This document shows, piece after piece, positions 43,694 through 52,105 of a stretch of DNA of 64,000 bases. Each line of letters starts with the position of its first letter. Within the stretch, counting starts at the first letter, position 1. The DNA comes from JAPLJU01 sp036725345 (GTDB lineage Bacteria > Desulfobacterota > Syntrophia > Syntrophales > UBA2192). The position numbers and the translations under genes are program-made. The notes below the pieces were generated by a model that made no database searches, had not been told where the DNA came from, and was given only the letters and a program-made list of their open reading frames with translations. The stretch is taken from positions 62,001 through 126,000 of the forward strand of contig DAIMEJ010000006.1 in NCBI GenBank assembly GCA_036725345.1. Direction: 5' to 3'.

Positions 43694-43808
43694 TCCCCAA
43701 GTTTTTTATCTGGACCTTCCCATGGATTTTGCGTAGAAGCAGGAAAACGCAGTCGTTGCATAAAATATACTGTCAGGCAATGTCACATCAAGCTTAGTGA
43801 GGCATCGT

Positions 43809-44774
43809 GTGAAAAATGAACTCAAAACCATGTCTGCCTTTCTCGCGTGCATACTGCTTTGCGGATGTTCGGTTTTCGCAAAAGCACAGAGACCAACAGC
43901 AAACGCATGCGCTTTGCCAAAAACAGAAAAGGCAAAAATAGTAAAAAGTAATTCCACCTTACCGAATACAACAACCCCGGCGTTGTTCATTTTGCCCGGT
44001 GTTGTTTATCAGGCAAATGCTCTACCTGAGATCCTGGACAAATTTACAGAAGAAAGTCCTGCTGACAATATAGTTATTTACATACATGGAAAAGGTGATG
44101 AACCCAGCAAGGCGATTAAAGAAGGGTTATTGAGCGGCCTGAATATTGAATACGGCTTGAGCCCTGTCATGTTGACATGGGCATCAGGAGAAGGTGTATT
44201 TCCTGGAAAAGAAGCGCTGGCAGCCAGTGAGACATTAAAAAAAGTGCTTAATGAGTTGAGCGAATACAAAACACAACACGCTGATATACTAGAAGGAAAA
44301 AAGTTTTCCTTACTTACCCACAGTATGGGAAGCCTTGTTTTAGAGGGTTTTTTAAGCAAGTATAAGTCCGGATTACCCAGCGGTCTGCTGGATACCATTG
44401 TGATAAATGCAGCGGCATCGACTGTAGATAACCATGCGGAATGGGTCGAAAAAGTCGATTTTGCGAAAAAAGTGTTTATCACATATGGAAATGATGACCC
44501 TATGTTGCGCCTGGCAAGTGTTGGAATAAAGACCGCACGGCTTGGAAAACATGGAGCCAGACAGAGGGGTGAAAAAGAGCGTGTAGCCAACAATGCGATT
44601 TATGTGGATGTTTCTCAAGCCATCGATGAGCACAGATATTTTGTCGGCAATGGCGATCTCCCATGTATTTACAGCTTTTTCAACGAATCTCTAAACGGCA
44701 AGACGCCAGACTTTTCCGATAGAAGAGTTTTTACCGTATCTACTCCAGACAGGGATTACATCCTTAATAAGTAG
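43809..44774 (+). CDS. Lipoprotein alpha/beta hydrolase (DUF900-like)
   Basis: A 321-residue protein with a lipoprotein signal (FLACILLCGC) and an alpha/beta-hydrolase core: NIVIYIHGKGDEPSKAI (oxyanion HG), LLTHSMGSLVLEGFL (nucleophile elbow, HSMGS), TIVINAAASTVDNHAEWVEK, and a C-terminal DEHRYFVGN region that could supply the His. It resembles DUF900-type esterases. GTG at 43809 gives a basic n-region (VKNELKT) and follows GAGG; ATG at 43830 is possible. AT-rich. The spacer to the next gene (44,775-45,025) holds GGGTCAGAC...GCCTGTCCC, a likely second element type also seen at 47.36 kb. Confidence 0.75.
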   Translation: MKNELKTMSAFLACILLCGCSVFAKAQRPTANACALPKTEKAKIVKSNSTLPNTTTPALFILPGVVYQANALPEILDKFTEESPADNIVIYIHGKGDEPSKAIKEGLLSGLNIEYGLSPVMLTWASGEGVFPGKEALAASETLKKVLNELSEYKTQHADILEGKKFSLLTHSMGSLVLEGFLSKYKSGLPSGLLDTIVINAAASTVDNHAEWVEKVDFAKKVFITYGNDDPMLRLASVGIKTARLGKHGARQRGEKERVANNAIYVDVSQAIDEHRYFVGNGDLPCIYSFFNESLNGKTPDFSDRRVFTVSTPDRDYILNK

Positions 44775-45025
44775 AGCGCGGGATCAAGGGACCAAGGCAA
44801 GGCGGAAAGAGGTGCTCATGGCCCGCCCCCTCCATAGGGCATTTTCAGGGTCAGACTTTGATGGTTTGATATTTCATGGCGTGGAGAAAGCCTGTCCCTT
44901 TTATGCCTTTAGCAACCATGTCTGTTCTTTTAAGTAAGCCACCAGAGTTTACTTTATCTGTTTGATCCTTCCGGTCTTTCGGCGTAAATTAAAAAAAGAG
45001 AAGAACCTGGATGTGAGGTCAATCC

Positions 45026-45277
45026 ATGACGGACCTGTCTGTGATCAAAGCGGTCAAGGAGAGGCATGAAAAACAGCTCCTGGCGAAGAAGAACGTTGTC
45101 GGTGTGGGAATCGGCTACAAGGCGGTTGCGGGCCGGGTAACGGATCAGTTAAGCATCGTCGTTATGGTCGAGGAGAAAGTTCCGGCAGAGGCACTGGAAT
45201 CCGGGGACGTCATACCAGCCGAGATCGAGGGTATCCCCACGGATGTGAAGCCTGTCGGCAAGATCAAGGCCCTGTGA
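45026..45277 (+). CDS. Stand-alone paralogue of the downstream protease's N-terminal domain
   Basis: An 83-residue soluble protein (ERHEKQLLAKKNVVGVGIGY, then VTDQLSIVVMVEEKVPAEAL, IEGIPTDVKPVGKIKAL). It aligns along its whole length with residues about 8-80 of the protease encoded 41 bp downstream (MKNKNVVACGVGYKRVKGVV, VVISVIKKLPPEALAIDDII, KTDVIETGVIRAL). In the protease this part would be a prodomain, so the free copy could be an inhibitor or folding helper; that is inference. GAGG precedes the ATG. Confidence 0.75.
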   Translation: MTDLSVIKAVKERHEKQLLAKKNVVGVGIGYKAVAGRVTDQLSIVVMVEEKVPAEALESGDVIPAEIEGIPTDVKPVGKIKAL

Positions 45278-45318
45278 AAAAGTGGACATTCACACAACGG
45301 AGATGAAAGGAGGATCAC

Positions 45319-46314
45319 ATGGTGATGGATAAAGTACGCGTGGCAAAAAGGGAGTACGCTGAAATCATCATGAAAAACAAAAACGTCGTGGCTTGCGGGG
45401 TGGGTTACAAAAGGGTGAAGGGGGTAGTCACCGATGAGCCCGCGGTGGTCATCTCGGTGATCAAGAAACTGCCGCCGGAGGCGCTCGCCATTGACGATAT
45501 TATCCCGCGCATCGTCGGCGAGGCAAAGACGGACGTCATCGAAACCGGCGTGATCCGGGCTTTGCAGGCGCCTACGGATAAGTGGAGGCCGGCTCCCGGA
45601 GGAGTCTCCATAGGACACATAGACATCACCGCCGGGACACTGGGGTGCCTGGTCACCCGGGGGAGTGAGCTTTTCATTCTGAGCAACAATCACGTGCTTG
45701 CCAACTCGAATCAGGCGAGCCCGGGAGATCCGATTATCCAGCCGGGAAGATACGATGGGGGCACCGCGGATGATCGTATTGCCGTTCTCGAGGCCTTCGT
45801 CCCCATCCATTTCAGGAAGTCGCCTTCCGAATGCCCCGTTTTCAACATTGTGGTCAGCCTGTTCAACATTTTTGCCGCTACCGCCGGCTCGATGTACAGG
45901 CTTTCAGGCCACCGGATTACGGCGGAGAGAAACCTTGTCGACGCGGCTATTGCCAGGCCTCTCTCCAGCGATCTTGTCGAAAGGCGCATCCTGAATATCG
46001 GGGTTCCAAAGGGTTCGGGGGAAGCGGTCCTGGGCACGGCTGTCAAGAAGAGCGGGCGAACGACGGGTCTCACGATTGACGACATCCAGCAGGTCGACGC
46101 AACCGTCCAGGTCAACTACGGAAGCGCGGGGACTGCCGTATTCGAAGACCAACTCATTGCCGGGGCCATGAGCCAGGGAGGGGATTCCGGCTCGGCGGTT
46201 CTCGACCAGGAGGGTTATGTGGTCGGCCTCCTCTTCGCCGGCTCCGACAACAGCACGATCATCAACCGAATTCAGAATGTCAAGACGGCACTCGATGTTT
46301 CTATTGCGACCTGA
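45319..46314 (+). CDS. Trypsin-like (chymotrypsin-fold) serine protease
   Basis: A 331-residue protein with an N-terminal domain of about 80 residues and a chymotrypsin-like domain: His in FILSNNHVLANSNQASPGDP, Asp in NLVDAAIARPL and Ser in GAMSQGGDSGSAVLDQEGYV. KSGRTTGLTIDDI is also typical of this NAL1-like/S1-related group. No signal peptide is visible, so it is probably cytosolic or exported by another route. AAAGGAGG precedes the ATG. The upstream small gene encodes a copy of its N-terminal domain. Confidence 0.82.
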   Translation: MVMDKVRVAKREYAEIIMKNKNVVACGVGYKRVKGVVTDEPAVVISVIKKLPPEALAIDDIIPRIVGEAKTDVIETGVIRALQAPTDKWRPAPGGVSIGHIDITAGTLGCLVTRGSELFILSNNHVLANSNQASPGDPIIQPGRYDGGTADDRIAVLEAFVPIHFRKSPSECPVFNIVVSLFNIFAATAGSMYRLSGHRITAERNLVDAAIARPLSSDLVERRILNIGVPKGSGEAVLGTAVKKSGRTTGLTIDDIQQVDATVQVNYGSAGTAVFEDQLIAGAMSQGGDSGSAVLDQEGYVVGLLFAGSDNSTIINRIQNVKTALDVSIAT

Positions 46315-46469
46315 CAGCCGCCGCTTTTAACCCGCTCATTATTACCGCAGAGGGCGCCATCGCCGTTGATGCCACAATCACAAAGGCCCGGGATGTAATC
46401 ACTTCGCCGGAATCCCAGGGGTTCCGATAAAGGAAACGTTAACCGTTTAGCGCAAAAAAGGAAAAGAAC

Positions 46470-47273
46470 ATGATTTACGGCGCCGGTAACAACCCGCTTC
46501 GACCACTGGTCGAAGAAATCAAGACTCTGGCGGCCCTGGGTTTCGAATACCTGGAACTCTGCCTGGACCCGCCCCACTGTCTGCCCGAGGCGCTAAAGCC
46601 CCGCCTGGCTGAAGTCCAGTCAGCACTGGGCGATGCAGGTCTCGGACTTCCCGTGGTTCATCTGCCGACATTCGTCTGGCTGGCCGACGTCTATCCCTCG
46701 ATACGGGAGGCTTCCGTGAACGAGGTCTTCAAGGCCCTCGATGTGTCGGCGGCGATGGGGGTGAAAAAAGCGGTGCTCCATCCCGGATACCTCACCGGTC
46801 TCATGACCTTTACCCCGGATAAGGGCAAGAAATACGCGGAGGAATCCCTGATCAGGATCCTCGAGAGAGCCGCCGGGCTGGGCATTACGGTGTGTCTCGA
46901 GAATATGTTTCAACGCGTGGGCCACATGTACCGGCCCGAGGAGTTCACCGAGGTCCTCGATCGCCATCCCGGCCTGATGATGACCCTGGACCTGGGCCAT
47001 GCCAATATCCGGGCGCCCAGGGGCCAGTCTGTGGCCTTTGTCAAGGCCGCTCACGGGCGCATCGGCCATGTGCACATCGGAGACAATAACGGCCGGGAGG
47101 ATGAGCATCTGCCGGTGGGTACCGGTCGGCTGGATGTGGCGGGAGCCTTGTCAGCCCTCAAGGCGACGGGCTACGACCAGACGATGACCCTCGAGATCTT
47201 CTCCCCCGACCGGAGCTACCTGGCGGTGTCTCTGAAAAAAATCCGAGCCATCTGGGAAAATGCCGGACCATGA
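46470..47273 (+). CDS. Sugar phosphate isomerase/epimerase-type TIM barrel protein
   Basis: A 267-residue xylose-isomerase-like TIM barrel (AP endonuclease 2 superfamily): LAALGFEYLELCLDPP, VVHLPTFVWLADVYP, VKKAVLHPGYL, ITVCLENMFQ, LMMTLDLGHANI, IGHVHIGDNNGREDEHLPVG and MTLEIFSPDRSYL. The metal ligands of the family (Glu, Asp-x-x-His, His, Glu) are all present, so it is probably active; the substrate is unknown. Confidence 0.85.
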   Translation: MIYGAGNNPLRPLVEEIKTLAALGFEYLELCLDPPHCLPEALKPRLAEVQSALGDAGLGLPVVHLPTFVWLADVYPSIREASVNEVFKALDVSAAMGVKKAVLHPGYLTGLMTFTPDKGKKYAEESLIRILERAAGLGITVCLENMFQRVGHMYRPEEFTEVLDRHPGLMMTLDLGHANIRAPRGQSVAFVKAAHGRIGHVHIGDNNGREDEHLPVGTGRLDVAGALSALKATGYDQTMTLEIFSPDRSYLAVSLKKIRAIWENAGP

Positions 47274-47446
47274 GATGCTGTAGTCGCCGGTTACAGCAAA
47301 AACGGCACACCCGCTGGATATTCCCGATCTCGCTGAGCGGTCTGTTGATCAATTTTTCGGGGTCAGGCATTGATCATTTGATATTCCCCGGCACGAAAAA
47401 GCAGCCTGTCCCCTTTTTTCAGTCAACAAAATAAAGGGAGGGTGAT

Positions 47447-47860
47447 ATGACGGACGAACCGAATGTTCGCTGGGACTGGCTCAAGAGAATGTACATTTAT
47501 ACGATCATTGCCGCTGGCGGGTTCGGGTTGGGAATCATCATCATGCCCGAGCGTATGAAATCCATATTCGGGTGGCCGGTTCAGGATCCACTTATATTGG
47601 GCATCTGCGGCAGCGTTTTCGCGGCATTCGGGCTTTTGTCCATCCTGGGCCTGCGATCCCCCCTGAAATTTGCCCCCATCTTGCTTCTGCAGTTGACCTA
47701 TAAGGTTGTCTGGTTCATCGGCGTGGTGTTCCCCCTCCTCTTCGCGGGTCAGTATCCGCATTACGGACTTCTCCATGCCGTGATTTTTGCAACCTTTGTT
47801 TTCGTGGACCTGATCGCAATACCCTTTTCATATGTCTTTGCCAGGCAGCCCAAGCCATAG
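47447..47860 (+). CDS. Four-helix integral membrane protein, unknown function
   Basis: A 137-residue protein with four hydrophobic segments (about 14-32, 46-65, 73-95, 103-128), beginning MTDEPNVRWDWLKRMYIYTI. AAAGGGAGGGTG precedes the ATG. I do not recognise the family with certainty. The transposase element begins shortly after its stop. Confidence 0.7.
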   Translation: MTDEPNVRWDWLKRMYIYTIIAAGGFGLGIIIMPERMKSIFGWPVQDPLILGICGSVFAAFGLLSILGLRSPLKFAPILLLQLTYKVVWFIGVVFPLLFAGQYPHYGLLHAVIFATFVFVDLIAIPFSYVFARQPKP

Positions 47861-47923
47861 AGCAACCCATTCAAGATCTGGGTGAAGATGGGGTCAAATC
47901 TTGGGAAGATGGGGGGGAAGATG

Positions 47924-48983
47924 CGGTCAAATCTTTATCCTTGACAAAGCAGCATGAGGCCGTACAATACGGCCCATGGCACGGCCACTGCGCATTCAGT
48001 TCGAAGACGCCTATTACCATGTCACCTGCCGCGGCAACGCCCGCCGGAGTATCTTTTTCTCTGATGCCGACCGCCTGGTCTTTCTTGACCTGTTGGGACG
48101 CTCCTCGGAGATCTACCAGGCCGAGGTCCTTACCTACGTCCTGATGAGCAACCACTTTCACCTGCTGGTGAAGACCCCCCTGGGAAATCTCCAGGAGTTC
48201 ATGCGTCACTTCAATATCTCCTACACGGCCTTCTTCAACCGTCGGCACCGGCGCCCGGGTCATCTCTACCAGGGCCGTTACCATTCCTTCCTGATCGACG
48301 CGGATCATTATCTGAAGGAAGTCTCCCGCTACATCCATCTCAACCCGTTCAAGGTCAAACAGGCGAGATTGAAGGATGACGCGGCCAGGAAGAAGCTCCT
48401 GCGTTCCTATGGCTGGAGCAGCTACCCCGGCTATGTGGATCGGCAAGAACGGAGGCCCTTCTTGCGGGTGGAGGAGGTGCTCGACTATTTTGGCGGGGAT
48501 ACGCCACACGGCAGGCGCAGCTATAGCGGTTTTGTTGAGCAGGGGCTTGTGACCGATTTGGAGAACCCTCTGGTGTTGGGCAAGGGCCATGGAATCATCG
48601 GCGGAAGGGATTTTGTGGATAGGGTCAGGGACAGATATGTGGCTTCTGCCGGCAGGCGCCGAGAGCAGCCGGCGGTCGGGAGACTGAAGGTGTCTGTAGA
48701 GCCCGATCGGATCGTCGCGGCCATTTGCGCCGTGCTGAACGTGGAGCGGGGCGATCTGTTGAGAAAAGGCTACCGGGGCTTTGGGCGTGGGCTCCTGATG
48801 GAGATGCTCTACCGTTACGGCGGGATGAAGCAACCGGAGATAGGGGGGCTGCTGGGGATCGACTACAGTGCCGTGAGCATCGGCCGGAAGCGGTTTCTAA
48901 TGATGACTGAGTCCGATCCGCAGATCCGGTCTTTGTTTGGGAAAGCGAAAAGCCGAATCAGTCAAGGATAAAGATTTGACCCC
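47924..48983 (+). mobile_element. Full-length RAYT element
   Basis: The element runs from CGGTCAAATC (47924) to GATTTGACCC (48,973-48,982) and encloses one transposase gene with its own promoter (TTGACA at 47941, TACAAT at 47963, 16-bp spacing). A second GGGTCAAATC at 47891 suggests a duplicated left end. It is the only complete copy here and the probable source of the short copies at 38.5, 41.2, 42.4 and 43.4 kb and the stub at 49.6 kb. Confidence 0.85.
47976..48971 (+). CDS. REP-associated tyrosine transposase with DnaA-like C-terminus
   Basis: A 331-residue single-strand transposase of the Y1/HUH class. HUH motif H60-F-H62 in LMSNHFHLLVKTP, and the presumed catalytic Tyr119 in VSRYIHLNPFKV; both are intact. 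RPGHLYQGRYHSFLID is the usual family block. The C-terminal about 90 residues (LNVERGDLLRKGYRGFGRGL, MKQPEIGGLLGIDYSAVSIG, RKRF) resemble the DnaA domain IV helix-turn-helix that some RAYTs carry and would bind the element's ends. The start MARPLRIQFEDAYYHVTCRG is typical. Confidence 0.92.
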   Translation: MARPLRIQFEDAYYHVTCRGNARRSIFFSDADRLVFLDLLGRSSEIYQAEVLTYVLMSNHFHLLVKTPLGNLQEFMRHFNISYTAFFNRRHRRPGHLYQGRYHSFLIDADHYLKEVSRYIHLNPFKVKQARLKDDAARKKLLRSYGWSSYPGYVDRQERRPFLRVEEVLDYFGGDTPHGRRSYSGFVEQGLVTDLENPLVLGKGHGIIGGRDFVDRVRDRYVASAGRRREQPAVGRLKVSVEPDRIVAAICAVLNVERGDLLRKGYRGFGRGLLMEMLYRYGGMKQPEIGGLLGIDYSAVSIGRKRFLMMTESDPQIRSLFGKAKSRISQG

Positions 48984-49015
48984 CTTTTTCTGTCCCGGTC
49001 CGCTGAAATGACTGG

Positions 49016-49411
49016 TTAAAAATGTTCATTTATTTTTTGGTAAAACAGCAGAGATAAAGGCGCAAACGCCGAAACCACTAAAGTTAAAATGACAGAAGTT
49101 ACACCGCCCTGAATCTGGAAAGAATGAAACCCTTCATTATGAAGGGTCGTTCCCGCGGCCATAAGCACCACAAGAACAGGAGATAATGTGATTGAATAAT
49201 AAAGAATTTGTTTTGCCCCGGTTCTTATTTTCGAATTCGGATAAATGTAAAAACAACCCAAGACAGCCATATACAAACCAGCCAGTTTCATCCACCCTTC
49301 GTCATGGTAACCTGCGGGGTTGATACCAAAAAAACCCAACAATCCGTAAGGGATGATAAACACCCCCACAATAGTTGCGATTACTTTGAGTGTTACGGAT
49401 ATTTTTTTCAT
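49016..49411 (-). CDS. Small AT-rich membrane protein
   Basis: A 131-residue protein with four hydrophobic segments (about 8-30, 43-58, 69-88, 102-124): LKVIATIVGVFIIPYGLLGF, LAGLYMAVLGCFYIYP, ILYYSITLSPVLVVLMAAG. Unknown function. It lies between the full RAYT element and a 3' stub of another copy and points opposite to both, which suggests an insertion between two element copies. Confidence 0.6.
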   Translation of the reverse strand: MKKISVTLKVIATIVGVFIIPYGLLGFFGINPAGYHDEGWMKLAGLYMAVLGCFYIYPNSKIRTGAKQILYYSITLSPVLVVLMAAGTTLHNEGFHSFQIQGGVTSVILTLVVSAFAPLSLLFYQKINEHF

Positions 49412-49621
49412 TTTACTTTTGACAGTGTGATAGGCAAAAAATATTCCGCCGTATCAGGCCACATAGACGGAAATATTTTCACTTATTGCAATATTGAGAT
49501 ATATAACGTGGAAAAAATGAATTTTGGGTGCGAAAGGTCCTTCGATATCATCGTTACACCTATCGCACAGAACAAACCTATTGTCAATGGAATCTTTGTT
49601 ATATCAAGTACTTCGGTGGCA

Positions 49622-49763
49622 GAGGGGATGCTGGGGATCGACTACAGTGCCGTGAGGATCGGCCGGAAGCGATTTCTGATGATGACGGAGTTTGATCCGC
49701 AGAGCCGGTCTCTGTTTGGGAAAGCAAAAGACCGAATCAGTCAAGGATAAAGATTTGACCCCC
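49622..49763 (+). mobile_element. 3' stub of a second RAYT copy
   Basis: The last about 42 codons and the right end of the transposase element (GCTGGGGATCGACTACAGTG ... GATTTGACCC), with only a few base changes. No left end is present. The open frame continuing upstream from this stub is opposite the membrane-protein gene and is not a real gene. Confidence 0.85.
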
Positions 49764-49816
49764 TTGTTCGCCCTTGTTCGAAGCGGGCGGACAACAAAAA
49801 TGAAATAATGAAACAA

Positions 49817-49850
49817 TGAAAGGCCCCTCCTCGGAGGGGCCTTTCATTTT
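49817..49850. terminator. Strong symmetrical terminator hairpin
   Basis: TGAAAGGCCCCTCC pairs perfectly with GGAGGGGCCTTTCA around a TC loop and is followed by TTTT. It is one of the strongest hairpins in the window. Confidence 0.85.
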
Positions 49851-49994
49851 GAGGTACATATGTATGGTCCAGGCCTGCGGCCTTAACAAAATCACTTTAC
49901 TTCGACTTTGACAGCCTTTTTTTACAGGTGCCCCTTTGTGTTAAAAAATCTTAATCTTCTTGAAAAAAAATCATTCCGGTGCTAAGGATAAGAT

Positions 49995-50006
49995 GTTACT
50001 TGTAAC
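49995..50006. promoter_or_regulatory. Dyad GTTAC-N2-GTAAC in front of the RHH gene
   Basis: GTTACTTGTAAC, followed by CGGT, ends six bases before the ATG and covers the place of the ribosome site. The same dyad with CGGT (GTTACAAGTAAC, 50262-50273) and a degenerate one just before it (50250-50261) occur inside the gene. Self-regulation by the encoded protein is plausible. Confidence 0.5.
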
Positions 50007-50012
50007 GGTGCC

Positions 50013-50429
50013 ATGGGAAACGATACAGAACGCATAAGAAAGTGGCGAGAACGCAAGAAGGCTGAGGGCAAAAGATCCTTCACAGTAGTCCTGTCGGATG
50101 AAGCCCAGAAAGTCCTTGTTTCAGAAAAGAATAAAACAGGATCCAGCTATTCTGCCGTCGTCGAGAAGGCACTCCTGGGTCTTGTAAAGCCTGTCTATAA
50201 GCCGATAAAAACAAGACATCTATCCAATACAGAAGTATTTGATAGTAAAGTTACAAGAAACGTTACAAGTAACGGTCAATATGTCAAGAAAATTCCAGTT
50301 ATTATTGATGATACTGAAAACTATACAATATCGACACCGTATTATATAAAATCTGAGGAAGGCTGGCTTAGCCGAATAATTCGGTCATCAAAAGAGAGAG
50401 TGTTCCCGAAGAAAAAGCGGATTAGATAG
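50013..50429 (+). CDS. Ribbon-helix-helix-like DNA-binding protein
   Basis: A 138-residue protein. The first about 55 residues (RIRKWRERKKAEGKRSFTVV, LSDEAQKVLVSEKNKTGSSY, SAVVEKALLGL) have the strand-helix-helix pattern of RHH repressors of plasmid and antitoxin type. The C-terminal half is not recognised and ends in basic residues (PKKKRIR). No toxin gene is adjacent. The start codon lacks a Shine-Dalgarno; a palindrome takes its place. Confidence 0.6.
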   Translation: MGNDTERIRKWRERKKAEGKRSFTVVLSDEAQKVLVSEKNKTGSSYSAVVEKALLGLVKPVYKPIKTRHLSNTEVFDSKVTRNVTSNGQYVKKIPVIIDDTENYTISTPYYIKSEEGWLSRIIRSSKERVFPKKKRIR

Positions 50430-50713
50430 AGGACGGATCATTGACGTCCCGGATCAGAATGTTACATGTCCGCGGGACGCAAAGGCTGCCCGGGTGGGAT
50501 CTGCTTCCTCTGCCGGCCCTGAGATGGGTGGCCCTGAAAACCGCACCGGCAGTCGCTCTGGGGTTGTTGATGCTTCGGGGTATCATTCTGCTGAAAGTCG
50601 TATCGCGAGATCATAAGAGACAGGTCAACTAAAGATAGAACACATCCTGAAGGTCGGCCGAAACGTAAACGGCCCCGCCTTTCATAAAAAGTATATCGTA
50701 CCAGATTAGAACC

Positions 50714-50765
50714 CGCCTAGTACATTTATCGTATTTTTGACTAATCCCCGATTCACGACTTGATT
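50714..50765 (+). promoter_or_regulatory. Dyad motif plus -35 box, copy 2 (PilZ-like gene)
   Basis: CGCCTAGTAC...CGTATTTTT, a slightly degenerate version of copies 1 and 3, with TTGATT exactly 46 bp after its first base. The PilZ-like gene starts at 50,826. The stretch 50,430-50,713 before it holds no supported gene. Confidence 0.6.
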
Positions 50766-50825
50766 TTTCCGTGAGATTGGAAAAATAATCATGAGCAGTA
50801 GATTATTGCTCAGCGAGAAGATGCC

Positions 50826-51104
50826 ATGGAAAGTATGCGTCAGCGCGTGGTCGAGAATGCGCCCGCCCTGGTCTTGGCCAATCCGGGTACACCGGTAGAG
50901 AGAATTTACTTCATAAGAGAGGTGATCACCTCTTCGTCAGGGGCATGGTTTCGCTCCGACGTGAATCTTTCCCGGGGCACGCCCGCATACGTGATTATTC
51001 AACTCAAATCCGGTCCCGGCCAAAAAACCACCAGGCTCAAGCTCTTTGGTAAAGTGGTTCGTTCCGAGACCGGCGGGTTTGCCGTAGCCTTCGAACACCC
51101 GTAA
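50826..51104 (+). CDS. Short PilZ-like protein
   Basis: A 92-residue protein whose second half follows the PilZ beta-barrel pattern: TSSSGAWFRSDVNLSRGTPA, YVIIQLKS, LKLFGKVVRSETGGFAVAFE. The arginine-rich N-terminal c-di-GMP motif of classic PilZ domains is not obvious, so binding of the nucleotide is uncertain. A weak ribosome site precedes the ATG; dyad copy 2 lies upstream. Confidence 0.6.
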   Translation: MESMRQRVVENAPALVLANPGTPVERIYFIREVITSSSGAWFRSDVNLSRGTPAYVIIQLKSGPGQKTTRLKLFGKVVRSETGGFAVAFEHP

Positions 51105-51133
51105 ACAGGGGGCTTCAAAAGGGAGGTATTATT

Positions 51134-51325
51134 TTGGGGGCATTCTGGGTTGGTTTCATTCTGGGTGGATACTCGGTCATGACACTTATCGCCATACTGA
51201 AGGCCGGGGCGCCGCCCTGGATATTCCTGTCGGTCCTCGTTACATGGGCGATTGTGGTTGTCTGCATTTCCGAGTATAAAAGAAAACAGGCACAGGCTAT
51301 TGAAAATAAACGCCGGGGCGATTGA
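51134..51325 (+). CDS. Small two-helix membrane protein
   Basis: A 63-residue protein with two hydrophobic segments (FWVGFILGGYSVMTLIAIL and IFLSVLVTWAIVVVCI) and a basic tail. A TTG start follows GGGAGG by eight bases. It starts 29 bp after the PilZ-like gene and ends before a strong terminator, so the two probably share a transcript. Confidence 0.6.
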   Translation: MGAFWVGFILGGYSVMTLIAILKAGAPPWIFLSVLVTWAIVVVCISEYKRKQAQAIENKRRGD

Positions 51326-51355
51326 TATAACAAAGACGGCAAAAACAGGGGGAGG

Positions 51356-51397
51356 ATTGAAAGGCAGGGTCAGAAACGGTCCTGCCTTTCAATTTTG
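51356..51397 (+). terminator. Terminator after the small membrane gene
   Basis: ATTGAAAGGCAGG (51356-51368) pairs with CCTGCCTTTCAAT (51381-51393), then TTTT. Confidence 0.85.
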
Positions 51398-51512
51398 CCG
51401 TGAAGGGGAACTTCACAATTGCCGCTCTACGGCTTTATCTGATTTTTTTTTCGCCCTGTGATAACATGACCGCCATAATTGAAAAGCCTTTAACGCGGGA
51501 GGAGGTATTTCC

Positions 51513-51806
51513 ATGAGAAGTCTGCTGATTGTTCTTTTTTCCTTACTGTTCATCCAATCACCTGCCTTTGCGCAAAACAGGGAGACCGGAACGGATGTAG
51601 GGCGGTTCCAGCTGTTTCAGGGAAAATACACGTTTGTCAACATCATGGGCGAAGAGTTCACGCTTGAAGGACTTTTCAAGATTGATACGAAAACGGGTAA
51701 ACTTTTCATATGCGGAGAAAGGCAGATGGACGGCAAAGAGGGTTATGTCATTCAACGTAAATGCAAACCCTTTGAAGATGAGCCTCCGCTTCCCTCGAAA
51801 CAGTAA
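51513..51806 (+). CDS. Small exported protein, unknown
   Basis: A 97-residue protein with a cleavable signal (LLIVLFSLLFIQSPAFAQ) and a mature part of about 76 residues (GRFQLFQGKYTFVNI, LFKIDTKTGKLFICGERQMD). KIDTKTGKLF is a pattern seen in small periplasmic beta proteins. GGAGG precedes the ATG. The next 299 bp (51,807-52,105) contain only a short tandem CATACTCAAAAT repeat at about 52,007-52,035. Confidence 0.65.
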   Translation: MRSLLIVLFSLLFIQSPAFAQNRETGTDVGRFQLFQGKYTFVNIMGEEFTLEGLFKIDTKTGKLFICGERQMDGKEGYVIQRKCKPFEDEPPLPSKQ

Positions 51807-52105
51807 GAAGCGGCAACGTCCCGACGGTCATGAACTGCACAGTCCGTGCGTCAATATTCTTTTAAGAGAAAGACAGGCCATGACACGGAGGCCGGGCGCA
51901 GCCCTGCCTTCTGCCGCAGCCTTGATTCGTTCTGGTTCCCCGCCTCGATAGGCCATCCTGATTCACCCCGCCTACTACTTTTTTCTTATGTCGGATTGAT
52001 AAAAGTCATACTCAAAATCATACTCAAAATCATACCTTCTTCGGATTGTCATTATGAACTATTTTTACATCATCTATCTCAGACATCCTCTTTACTGTGA
52101 GGTCC

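Noticed and set aside
49208..49750. Plus-strand frame joining unknown sequence to the end of a RAYT
   Set aside because: Its first part is antisense to the small membrane-protein gene and its last part is the transposase stub; the junction is accidental.
50441..50632. Possible 63-residue protein
   Set aside because: TTG start without ribosome site, odd composition and no match to any pattern.
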